64,000 bases of DNA. Source: Sequoia sempervirens (taxonomy: Eukaryota; Streptophyta; Pinopsida; Cupressales; Cupressaceae). The DNA lies in the NCBI GenBank assembly GCA_007258455.2, contig VDFB02193867.1, positions 529,034,514 through 529,098,513 on the forward strand. Reading direction: 5' to 3'. Below the pieces are notes generated by a model. That model saw only the letters and a program-made list of their open reading frames with translations, searched no databases and had not been told where the DNA came from. Below, piece after piece: positions 22,305 to 33,526 of the stretch (positions within the stretch are counted from its first letter, which is position 1; each line of letters opens with the position of its first letter). Both the position numbers and the translations under genes were made by a program.

Positions 22305-25300
22305 TTAGACGTAGTACCATGGAAAATGCACAACATTATTAGGCTCTTTAAGAGGTGTACCATCCATTTATGTTAACTTGTATGCTCCAAACCCATAACT
22401 TTCATCAATTATGTAAGGTCCTAACCAATTAGGGCTGAATGTTCCTTTTTCAGTTGGGGCAACATTGAAATTACGTTGATTCTCAAATAACACCAAATCA
22501 CCTTTAGTAAATTCTTGAGGGATGACATTATCATTGTAACTAAATTGCATTCTTCTAGAATAAGCTTGGAGATGCTCAAGATCATTAATGTGTTGTTCGT
22601 CAAGCATTTCAAGTTGATGCAAACATTGTTCTTGATAAGTATTGTCATCAATAAGTCCTTGAAGAGAAATTATTAATGAAGGAATTTCTAACTCCAAGGG
22701 CATTACTACCTCAGTACCATAGACAAGGTTATAAGAGGCGTTTCTGGTTGCTATTTGAATACTAATATGATAAGACCATATTGCATATTTCAACTGTGTG
22801 TGCCAATCCTTATTATGTTTGCTTACTATTTTCCTTAAGATTTTCTCAAGAGTCTTATTAGTTGATTTTTCTTGACCATTAGATTGTAAGTAGTAGCGTG
22901 TTGAAAAAAGATGTTGAATGTTGAATGTCTCTAGGAATTTTTTCACATCATTATTCTTAAATGGTGTCCCATTGTCTGAAACTAAAGTGGAAGGAAGTCC
23001 AAAGTGAGCAATAATGTGTTCCAATATGAAACAACATATTAGCAGTTATAGAATGAAGGGGAATTGCTTCCACCCATTTCATTAAATAATTTGTCGCGGT
23101 AAGTATGAATGTATGTCCAGCAGAGGAAGGTGGTGATATTTTTCCAATAAGATCCAAACCCCACATCGAGAAAGGCCAAATAAGAACTTGGGCGTGAAGC
23201 TCGAAAGCAAGAGCATGAATCAAGTTGCTATTCTCTTAACATTTGTGACATTTCTTAATGTATTCAAAGCAATCTTGTTCCATATTCCTCCAATAGTATC
23301 CTATAGAGATAAACTTTTGAACTAATGATCTTCCTCCAAAATGTCCCCCACAAGCACCTGCATGAGCTTTCACAAGTGTTATGGGGATATTAGATTGTTT
23401 AAGGAATCTACATAAAAGATCATTGAAGGACCTTCTATATAGCACATCAGCGATGATTATATATCTAGATGCAAGTTTCTAAAGGCGAGCTCGAATATTC
23501 TTAGTTGTCAAGTCAAGAAAGGTACCCTCTTTTAAATAATTAAATATATGTGTGTACCATTCATTAGAGATTTCCATTATGATTAATAACACATCTTCAA
23601 CTTTAAATTCTATTGATGGTCTCATAATTGTATGTATGATGAATGTGAAATCTTTAGAAGGATCTCGAGGAGATATTAAGGAAACCACACTTGCCATTAC
23701 ATCTGCATGTCGATTATCTTTTTGTGGGATGTTATCGATGGTGTACAAATTGAAATTATCAAAAAATTCATTGTGAGATCCTTATATTTTGATAATTTGT
23801 CATGGTTGTCTTGATACAATCTGTTTATTTGCTTAATGACTAATTTTGAGTCACTAAATATCTTAATTTCTCTAGCTCCCAGAGTTAAGGTGACACGTAA
23901 TTCAGTAATTAATTCTTCATACTCTACCATGTTATTTGTGCATAGGAAGTTTAAGTGATAGCACAAAGGAATAGACTTTCCTTTAGGAAGGACTATTATA
24001 ACCCTTGTGTTGGAGCTAGTTCTACACTTAGAGTTGTCAAAGTATGACTCCCATGTATCCATTTCAATTTCCAACACATTATCATCGAGGAATGAATCAT
24101 TATTAGTTAATGCTAAGGGAGAAGGGGTGTCAACTAATTGGTTGGTCAAGGATTGTCCTTTAATTGATTTTTGTGAGACAAACTTAAGGTTAGACTCAGT
24201 TAACAACATAACCCATTTAGTTGAATGTCTCAATAAGTCTATCTTAGCGAACAGATATTTTAGAGGATTGAATTTCATCATCACATGTATTTCAGCACTT
24301 AGTTTAAGTAATGTCTTAATGTACTCGTAGAAAATACAAGATCCAACCATTTCTTTTCTATCATTGTGTATCATGTTGCATAATCAATCAAAGTTTGGCT
24401 AATGTAATAAATAGGATGCTATTTACCACTTTCATCTTGTTGAGCCAATAATGCCACGAGAGCATGGGCTGATGTTGATGTATAAAGGATGAATGGTTTG
24501 CCCTACATAGCAAGTTTTAAAACATGTGGGGTAGTGAAGTAATATTTCAAACTCTCAAAAGCCTATTTACAATCCTTATTCCAATTAAATTGAACCTCTT
24601 TCCTAAGAACATGTGTGAAGGGTAGTGTTCGATCCACTAGGCATGCTACAAAATGACAGATAGCCTAAATTCTTCCTTGTAAAGTGCACAATTGAGAAAT
24701 GTTTCTATGAGGTGGCATGTTAACTATAGCATCAATTCTCTTTGTGTCCACCTCAATACCTCTATGAACTATAAAACCTAAAAAATTCCCACTATCTACC
24801 CCAAAGACACTTTTTTTATTCAATATTATATTTTTGCATTCGCTCAAAGATTTTTTGAAGGATATTCACATTTTCTTGTCGATTTAAACATTTGGCTAAA
24901 ATATCATCAACATAATCTTCAAAATTCTTATGTACATAATCATAAAATATCAATGTCATAGCTCATTGATATGTTGCGCCTGTGTTCTTCAATCCAAAAG
25001 CCATGACTACCAAACAAAATGTTCCTCGAGTTGTAGTAAATCTTGTCTTGTATTGATTTTGAGGGTTAATAAATATTTTATTATATCCAAAGAATCCATC
25101 CATGAATGAAAAAAATCATGTCTTTTAGTTGAGTCCACTATCATGTCAATATTAGGAAGGGGAAAATAATCTTTTAAAGATGCTATATTTAAATCACAAA
25201 ATTTTGTAGACATCCTAATACAATTAGCAGGTTGTGCAACTACAACAATGTTTGAGATCAAAGGAGAATAATCTATAGGTCATATAAAACTAGCTGCAAG

Positions 25301-25620
25301 AAGTTTTTCAATCTCATCCCTAACCAATAAGGCTATCTTAGGATTCATCTTTTGTATCTTTTGTCTAACTGGTTTAGCATTTTCAGCAAGGAATATGTTG
25401 TGTGTTACTATCTTAGCATCAATTCTCGACATATCTAAATAAGTCCAAGTAAAAAGTTCAGGAAAGTCATGAAGTAAAGCTGCAAGGTCTTCTTGTTCAT
25501 CTTCATCAAGTCACTTTGCTATCTTAATCACCTTTTCTTCATAAGTGATATATGTCGGTATGTTGATTCTATCTCCCAAAGGAAGTGCAGTTTGTTTCAG
25601 GAATTCAAAATTGTATTCTT
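22305..25620 (-). pseudogene. pol: Gypsy pol: RT, RNase H, second RNase H, integrase
   Basis: Read from 25620 to 22305, the order is a pre-RT linker (NPKIALLVRDEIEKLL), RT (CDLNIASLKDYFPLPNID, then a frameshift, DYVDDILAKCL with the YVDD active site), the degraded tether and first RNase H, then a second RNase H at about 24063-23770 (SYFDNSKC, NNMVEYEEL, FSDSKLVIKQ: Asp, Glu and Asp all present). The integrase follows: zinc finger HAGACGGHFGG...CHKC (23400-23240), core WGLDLIGKI and SDNGTPF, and the tail GDLVLFENQ...FSPNWLGPY. NGQEKSTNK replaces NGQVESTNK, so the catalytic Glu is Lys. Several stops and shifts interrupt it. The natural end is past the stop at 22368, because MDGTPLKEP continues in frame. 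Dual RNase H points to the Tat lineage. Confidence 0.95.
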
Positions 25621-25654
25621 TGTTATCTTTATCAATCTCATTACTTTCCTTTTG

Positions 25655-26411
25655 TGCCATAGAAAAATGGTCCCTTGTCATTTTCATGGCCTTTTAGATC
25701 TTGCTTCATGGTGTTGGAACTATGTTGCTTTGATTTTATGTTGTATCATGGCTTGAACATGCTTATTTAGGTACTAAAACTCAAAGAACGATGTCTTGTG
25801 AAGGTGTTGTGAAGTGTTGTAAGACATTTCTAAATTCTTCTAGACTTTATTTAATAAAATTTACCTAAAAATCACTTTTTTTCTCATCAACAAGTCCTAT
25901 TTTGAGGTTTTGTAAAGTCTTGTAACAAGCCTTCATGCTTTTCTAGGCACATCTTAACTATTTACACCCTTTCAATGCTTTATTTTGTCTTTTTATGCCC
26001 TCATATGACTTAATTAAGTGTATTTTTGAATGTTATCCTAACAAATAACATTAAATACAACATTATTCTTGACACTTTTTTTTAGGTCCTAGGTGGGACC
26101 CATTCGCCATGGGTGGAAAATGAGTCCCCCTTGGCCCCAAATTCAAAATATTTCAAATTTCCTTTTGGGATTTTATTCAAAAACACTTGATGTTGGCCTG
26201 TGATGAGGTATGAACGGATAGTAAGGCACAATAATTGTATAAATAAGTTATTTTCACCTCATTTTACATCTCCTACAATCCCAATTCATCAAATTCACTT
26301 ATCCACCTATACATTCAAGCTTTCAAGCATCTTACATAATCAATTAGAGAACTTTTCAAGCACTTTGAAGCTGCCATTGACATTAATTAGAATTACAAGA
26401 TCAAGAGTTAG
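25655..26411 (+). mobile_element. Gypsy LTR and first leader exon inserted in reverse pol
   Basis: A forward subfamily II LTR lies between the G-patch and RT parts of a reverse element. It carries 'gaaggtgttgtgaagtgttgtaagaca' words like 7930-7970, a palindrome at 26095-26128 and a TATA box TATAAATA at 26238-26245. The left end is uncertain (near 25640-25700). Confidence 0.7.
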
Positions 26412-26563
26412 GTGAGTGGATATCATTTGCATGTTATTAATTTTTCTTTCTCTTGTATTTCATTATCTTTTCAAGGGTTTAATTACCAAAAGTGGGGTTT
26501 GACCAAAGCAAACCCCTATTCACTAACCCTAATCATTTTTCCCCTTTTGCTTGTGTATTTTAG
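26412..26563 (+). other. Putative leader intron (copy 3)
   Basis: GTTAG|GTGAGTGG is followed 152 nt later by CCCCTTTTGCTTGTGTATTTTAG. It contains TAATTACCAAAAGTGGGGTT and 'gaccaaagcaaacccc'. Donor and acceptor both fit plant consensus. Confidence 0.55.
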
Positions 26564-27300
26564 CCTTTTGTTTGCAAATTTAACAAGTTATAAGGTGTTG
26601 AAGATTGATTTTCATGTCAACTAGGTACTTCAAGTCAACATAAGTCAAATTCAAGCTTGGAGAGACTTATTTGTCTGTTTTCTATAGATTTGACTTCAAC
26701 AACCCAATAAGCAAACATTCCCAGATCTGGTGTTGTAAAGTTGTTTCTTGGTTTTTCAAAAATTTGGGAGAGTACTAATTCACCACATGTGGTTAATGAG
26801 TCTCACCTTAGGACTGGAAACTTGAATTTTGTTAGATTTCAAATCCCGACAGACAAAAATCAACTCCCGACAATTTTTCATCAGTAGGAGGATTGATTCA
26901 CCACCCTAGGTGAATGAGTCCCACTATGAAAGATCAATATAACTCATCAGCATTCCAGACACTCCAGAAATTTCATATTTCATCTAGGTGCACTCAGATT
27001 TACCCATGTACCTTTTGTTTTGCATATTTTTTTCATTTTCATCGTTGTTTGCATATATCACAATGTGTTTTCAAACATAGCTTAAATTGCACTTTTTCAT
27101 TCATTTTAGATCATATTAATTAGTCAATTTAATTTAGTTAAGATCATTTACATCATATCACATTGCATACATCCTGATCTGAGTGTTACATAAGCATTTT
27201 GGACCTAAAATCTCTTTCCTTTTAGGTGAAAAACCCTAGAAGTGCAAGAGAAAGTATTTTAGGTTCCCAAAATCTATGTCACACCTTTTCTCCCTCTTCT
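26564..27300 (+). mobile_element. Gypsy leader, downstream part
   Basis: Noncoding leader with palindromes near 26771-26806 and 26888-26924. The segment 27185-27290 ('ttaggtgaaaaaccctagaag') is a diverged copy of 9525-9590. It ends against the reverse G-patch coding region. Confidence 0.6.
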
Positions 27301-27329
27301 TCCTTAGAACTAATTATAGCACATGTAAC

Positions 27330-28860
27330 CTATTTCTTTTTAAGAGGAGTAAATGGATTATCATAAAATCCTAACATTTCTTTCAAGGCTTCATCATCTT
27401 CAAAGTACTCCAATGATTCTTTGCAAGTTTTATCAATCAATTCAGGATGCTTCAAGGTGTAGGTTGTTTTAGGGTTACACATGATGGTGTTGATGTTTAA
27501 TGAGGGTCTTTTATCTTTTTGAGTTATCTTAGAGGGACAATACCCCAAACCATTTTTTGTTTCTTGCATGTTAGGTTCTATTGGAACATGGATGCCTTGT
27601 TCTTTCCTTCCACATCCTTTTCCACAATAACCAAGTTGCTTCATAAGCCTATAACCTTTTACGTAAATTTTCTCCATTTATTTTAGGTTTGGTGGTTGTT
27701 GATAGTCTATCTCATCAAAAAAAAATTATAGCTTGTGTCTTCTTCTAGAGTGGATAAGATAGATCCTTGTGAGTTTTCTTCCAAATTTTGCATTGACATT
27801 ACCATTGGTTGATTTTGTTTTTTAGTTTCTTTTGTTGTGATTGTGTATTCTCCCATAAACAGAGGTGTGAACTCTAAGGAACCCCAATCATCTTTGAATA
27901 AATTTGATAATCTTTCCATCTCTTGTTACTCTTCTCTCATAGGTTCTACATTCAATGTTGGAATTAATGTGTTCACAGGAATTGTCGTTCCTTTTTCAAC
28001 TTGTAAGCAAATTTCAGGCTTGGGGTCTATTTCAACTTGGTATACTTTATTTTTATAGGCATACAAGTCATCATATGATGAAGAGTCGAAGGAACCACAT
28101 GCATCTCATGAATGCAAGGTCTTCCTAAAAGAAGATTGTATGAAAGATCATGAGGAAAAACATGAATAGGAGTTTGTAAGGTAGCCATTCCAAATATAAT
28201 ATGCAAATTAATCACAACAAGAAATTTCTTTCCTACATTTAAAAATCCTCGCAATGATAAGGAATTAGGCTCAATTCTTTATTTATCCATGCCAATTCTA
28301 TCCAAAAGGTTCACACTACACACAGTAAGGGCAGAGTCATTGTCAACAAGGGTTCTTTTTATTCCCCACCCATCATAGGTGGCTATTATCAAGAAGGCAT
28401 CATTTTTTTTTCGTATTTCCAAGGAGGGCAACTCATGTTGATGAAAATTAATGTCTATGTTAATATCATTTGTTTCTTGAATTAGAGTTGCCACACCATT
28501 TGCATTTGAACTAGAAGAAACCACAACTTGTTGCAAGATGGTTTGAAGCATAGTACGATAATTAGGTGAATTTTGAATTAGATCCCATAGGGATATCTTT
28601 GCAAGAGTATTCTTAAGTTGTTCAAAAAGATCATACTCCTTTACACTATTCAAAGGTAAATGAGGAGCACTAGGCAAGATGGAGTTAGGAAAAGGTAAGG
28701 ATATTGGAATTGGTTGTTTTGGTTTTGGATTGTTTCTAGTATTATATCTGTGAGCAATGGTATTATAACTTTATTGTTGTTAAACATTATTCTTAGGTGG
28801 TGATGGAACCTTAATTTTCTTGTTCCATTTTAAAACCCTTGTCACATTTGGATGTAGGAC
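27330..28860 (-). pseudogene. Gypsy gag end, protease and G-patch
   Basis: On the minus strand the order is a Pro-rich gag linker (28860-28680), LWDLIQNS and HELPSLEI, the protease active site TLVDNDSALTVCS (D-N-D, the usual Gly replaced), a frameshift near 28265, the flap-to-C-terminal part LLGRPCIHEMHVVPSTLHH, a spacer with WGSLEFTPLFMGE, and a G-patch at 27677-27560 (LMKQLGYCGKGCGRKEQG, then NGLGY). It ends at a TAG after FTPLKKK. A G-patch after the protease is known from betaretroviruses and some plant gypsy elements, where it is thought to bind nucleic acid. RT of the same element resumes at 25620 beyond the inserted forward LTR. Confidence 0.9.
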
Positions 28861-28869
28861 TAATATATG

Positions 28870-29190
28870 ATATTTTAGGATTCATTTTTCATAAGTGCTT
28901 GTAATGTTCTATTTTTTTGTTAACTCCCTATTGCCCAATGCCAGTCATTTTTTAAAATTTTCTTGCATCTATCATAATTGTCTAGTAACCGGTTCCCCAA
29001 TCCTAGGTCCAAGAGTTTTAATTTTTATAAGGTTAAGTTAAATACTTGTTTGGCCTCTACATCCTTTGTATTATTATGGCTTAGGCATCCTTAAGTCATT
29101 TCTATCATATCATCCTAGAGAGTCCCCCCCATTAAAAAAACTTATGAGCAAGTTCCTAAATGTTTTCACTTAAGTTCAATTGGACTTTTA
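28870..29190. other. No feature seen
   Basis: This stretch lies between the reverse gag remnant and the repeats. It may be further decayed gag, but no motif supports that. Confidence 0.3.
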
Positions 29191-29640
29191 TCTTTATCGC
29201 TCATTGTTAATCACTTTTGAAATGTATATTCTAAATCAGAGACGAGCGATAAGGTGGTATCCCTTTGATATCGCTCATCATGAATAGTTGTTGGAGCTTT
29301 TAATCTAAATTAGTGATGTGCGAGGTTCTTAGTATTATTGAGGGATCACTTATCGCTAATGGTTTCTAACCCCTCAATATTGTAATAGCGATGAGCAATG
29401 CCCTCCGGCCTTATCATCTTATTTTCATCACCTATCATGAATATGTTATGAAATGGTTTTTCAAATTAGCAATGAGCAAGGAGATGAATTTTCATTGCAT
29501 CACTTCTCATGGATTTGTTTTGAGCGCTAATTTTTGGATTAGTGATGAGCAATGGCCTGATATTTTATCATTTATCACTAATACATTTCAAATCCTTAGT
29601 TTTGATTAGCAATGAGCGATAAAAGTTCCTTATTTTAAAA
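29190..29640 (+). repeat. Degenerate repeat built on GCGATGAGCGAT
   Basis: The word AG(C/T)(G/A)ATGAGC(G/A)A and its reverse complement ATCGCTCATC recur about seven times (near 29200, 29245, 29270, 29315, 29390, 29470, 29550, 29610) with spacings of roughly 45-90 bp. The last units share 'gattagcaatgagc'. The region lies just upstream of long ORF copy 2 and its leader. Confidence 0.6.
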
Positions 29641-30494
29641 AATTTTCTTTCGCTAATATGGGTACATTTTATCTGTGATTCCTTTTGTGCCATTGATTTT
29701 TCATGCAGGTGTACATGTCCAAATATGATGCTTTCACTCTATCTCCTGTCATTGATAGGAGCCAAGGTGCAAATTTGGATCAAAAATGAGTGATGAAAAT
29801 GAACATGATCAAGGAAAGGGTCGTAGATTCAAGGGCTAAGATTTCATCACATAAAACACTTGCATCGTTGATGGAGCTGGGCGAGGATGAAGTAAATCAA
29901 TGACAAGCGACAACTACTACATGAAGAGATGACGTGGCAGAATCTTGAGGACTTCGTATAAAGAAAAGAGGAAGGTGGCGAGATGAATTAATAACCATTG
30001 GTATAGTTTTAAATCTAAAGGATCAATTATTAGGGTTTAAACTTGAATGGTTAATTGTCAATTCATTCATGTGAGCCTATTATCAAGTATTAATGGTGGC
30101 ATTCCTCTCTCTTGTCCACAACAAAAATTAGATATCTAGTTGATCATGCATTTGAATTCATTAGCTAGCGGAAGGGGTGCCAAAAGCTAAAGAAATTGTG
30201 AGGCAAGCTCCAAAAGCTATCAGTAGCCAGAGTGGCATAGTTTTCACCCGGGTAAGAAAAATCGGTATTTCTTTCTAATTGAAGTAGTGAGGTGAATTCC
30301 TTAGAGAGTTGATAGGAAATTGGGGGAATTTTCTATTTGTTCATTACTGGTAATTTCAATTTGATGATTAAGTACTATATAAAATTTGAGGAAAAGTGTC
30401 ATGTTGAGTAGTAGTGCTTGGTCTTGTCATAATTGTGAAGGGTTTCTTTTGGTTGTAAGAAATTATAAACCCTAGTTCCATTTGCATTTCAAAC
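29641..30494 (+). other. Noncoding region upstream of long ORF copy 2
   Basis: No coding region is supported. An ACGT-core element GATGACGTGGCAG near 29927-29939 resembles a plant bZIP site, and CCCGG|GTAAGAAAA near 30250 could be a splice donor. It may be promoter and 5' UTR of the following ORF, by position only. Confidence 0.3.
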
Positions 30495-33316
30495 ATGAGT
30501 GACCTAGAGCCTAGTGAATCTAGTGTTAGACTAGAGAGGAGACCAAAACAAAAGAGGGTTAAAAGACTTAAAACTTAGGATGCTTCAGCTAAGGTTAGGT
30601 CTAAGCCAATGGCAGTGTCCAACCCTTCACTAAGTACTCCTGCAACGTCCACTATGTCCAAAAGTGCAAAGAAAGAAATGGAAAAAATTATGCAAGAGAC
30701 CTCTAGAGGTGTCAAAGGAGGGTCACAAATTGGTAAAAGGCCCACAAGTCAAGTTGTGTGACCACTAGGTTGATTGATAGTGCTAGTGAAATTGGTGAAA
30801 AACCTGACCCCAAAGTGGATGACAATTGTTTCGGTATGCTTTCAATAAGCGGAATTCTAGCAAGCACGCATGTTACTTATGGGGGTTGGACCTTGGAAAG
30901 TTGGTGGTCTCGAATGTGTTTGTAGAAGTGGATTTAATCATGGAACTGGCAAGGCACTATAACCCTACTGACAGGACAATCAGAAGTGAAAATGGTGATA
31001 TAATTCTGGAGGTAACAAAGGATAAGATGATAAATGTATTTGGGTTAAATCCCAATTATACTGCAAAGTTTATACATGTTGAATTGTATGTTGAGTATGA
31101 TAAGATAAAATTTTCATACAAAGAAAGACTAATTGTGCGACACAGAAGGAGCAGGGAGAAATTCACTGCTAAGGATGTTGAGCCTTTTGAGTGTGAAGAA
31201 TTTGAAGATTATTTCAAAAAAACTTATTATTTCTTAAATCAAGTATTGGCCTGAGACTTTGAGGTTAGGATAGCTCCTGATTTATTGGTGATGGTAGTGG
31301 ATATACAAGGTCATAATTGAAACACTGGTTTTGATTATTCCAACTTTGTTGTTGAATGGATGCATGAGGATTTTCTCAATCTAAAAAAGGAGGTGTTCCC
31401 TTTGTGTTTTCCCCATTACTCTTTGTTGATGCATATGCTCTTATGGGAGGGTTATTATGAATGGAAAAGGAAATTAAATCTAAAGCTTAAGGACAGTGAG
31501 AATAATGTTCTACCTGTACAAATGTGGACAGATATCTGGGATCATGATTGCTCCAATTCCAGTTCCATCTTGTTTGCTAATATTGTAAGATGTGGTATTC
31601 TAGAGACATTGGGTGTAGCACCTATCCACAAACTTTCTCTAGAGATCAAAAATCTTATGCACCCAAAAGATGTACTAGGCTCTAAAGCAACACATAATTG
31701 GGATAATTGGTTTCTACATTTTGAATATACTTTGATCAGGGTCTATGGAGCTAAGGTGGCACCTCATTGTCTACCCTTGTATGTCTCAGACATATTGTAT
31801 TTCATGGAGCTCATGTGGAAAATTGATTTCATGGATTATGAAATGTTTAGAAAGAATATAAAAGGCACTATGGTACATCCCCAATGTGCTTTTGTTACTT
31901 CACAGTCACTACCCCTTAGGGGTATGAAAATTTTAGCATCATGGTAAATAATATCATAATACCTATTGTTGAGATTAGAGTTTTTGAGCCAAAGGGGTTT
32001 GTGGCAAGAAGAAGAAGAAAAAAAAGCTTAAGTGTCATACATCATGAGTTCTTGTACAAAGATGATGTATTAAGAAATCTGATAAGTGATGAGGTTGTCA
32101 TGACTAGGAAAAGAGAATGGATAGCTATAATGAACATTGAGGAAAAAATTATGAAAAGGAATTCCTTTTACATGAATCCATACAATGTAATTGCAAACCC
32201 CTTGAAAAGATCCTTCATTATGTCAAGGGATTATCAATCTGGTGAGTTTAAGGTAAAGGTAAAGGAGGCTGCTAATAAAGTATAGGTTCTCCTAGAATAG
32301 CAACAACAACAACAAGCTATGGATATCCGAGAGCAGCCTGTAGATGTTCAAGAGGTTAGGGAAGAATAAATGGAAGAGCATGTGCCAAGAAATGAGGAAG
32401 TGGATCAAAAATTTCCTCCTCCCCATATTGAAGAAACTCATAGTTCAAATGTTCCTCCTGACAGGATTGTCAAATGACAATATGACAAAGAAAATGATGA
32501 TGATCCTCAGATTAGGGAGTGTGATGAATTTTTGGCTGATGATAAATTTGTGTAGACCAAATAATTTTAGGAGTTTACGATTCAATAGTGGAGTAAGGAG
32601 ATAAAAGAGATACTTGAATCAGCCCAAGCTAATGTTGAACCTTCTCATCAAGAGGGAAGCTGAGAAAGCAGGGGAAGAGAAAATCAAGGTTGAAATTGTA
32701 GCCATTACTCCCACTGAGGCTAGAAGGATTGTCAAGGATAGTGGAATCATGTTATTGCTAGGATCTACTATCACTGATGCCATAGCATATGATGCAGTGA
32801 GAAGAGACCCTCAAGCTTTAATATCTGAAGATCAATTTGAGTATAAAGTGTTTGGTTTTGGGTATAGTCCAAAGTTGCATACTCTTGTAATTTGGTCTAT
32901 GGCACCTAACACTAGTAAGCATGATGTTGCTAGGCCTATTGAAAAAGTTATTGGTTCATTAGTGGTCAAAAGAGCTCCTAATATAACTCCTATCCAGGAA
33001 ATTGAGTTAACTACACATGTTGCAATGCTTAGTGTGGATACTGCACATATTTCTCAAAAAAAATATGAATATTTGGTTAAAGAGTACAATAAGGCCTTAG
33101 TTGAGCCGAATAAAATGAGGGCCACTATTCAAGCTACTCAGAAGACAATAACTCAACCATCTTCTTCATTTGATATGTCTACACAAGAGAGGGAGACTTT
33201 GGCCTTAAGAATTGATGATTTGAAAGGTAAGTTGACTGTTGAGAAGGAAAATTTCAAGTAGGCCAAACTTGAAACAATCAAGGTGGAAAATGAAATTTTT
33301 GAGGATGTGCTAAAGT

Positions 33317-33426
33317 ATAGGGTGACCAAGTTGGTCCACATGGCTAATGATGTTTGGGCCACTTATAAGAATATTCATGAGCTAAATACAAAGTATCTGC
33401 AAGTACAAGAGGCATTTAGGAATGAA
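33317..33426 (+). repeat. 110-bp direct repeat flanking the gap, left copy
   Basis: Starts TAGGGTGACCAAGTTGGTCC and is repeated with six or so changes at 33527-33636, directly across the run of N. It encodes VTKLVHMANDVWATYKNIHE in both copies. Confidence 0.9.
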
Positions 33427-33526
33427 NNNNNNNNNNNNNNNNNNNNNNNNNNNNNNNNNNNNNNNNNNNNNNNNNNNNNNNNNNNNNNNNNNNNNNNNNN
33501 NNNNNNNNNNNNNNNNNNNNNNNNNN
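33427..33526. other. Assembly gap of 100 N
   Basis: Exactly 100 undetermined bases inside long ORF copy 2, flanked by a direct repeat. Frames translated across the N are meaningless. Confidence 0.95.

Larger units (their letters stand above)
19691..22440. repeat. 2.7-kb imperfect inverted repeat (palindrome)
   Basis: The left arm (19691 to about 21125) is the reverse complement, with indels and substitutions, of the right arm (about 21149 to 22440). Outer ends carry the last integrase codons (DESYG in both), followed by CCTCTTAAAGA(A/G)CCTA. Mid-arm markers are TCTAATCCTCTTGAATAGTG and GGTGCATTTAATTTAGCATA. Near the centre both arms carry 'gcatttcaagttgatgcaaaca', itself a piece of the integrase gene. 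The centre is a short spacer around CTTGGAGATGCTCAAGAGC. The right arm is the 3' flank of the reverse pol; the left arm is a mirror copy. Confidence 0.85.
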
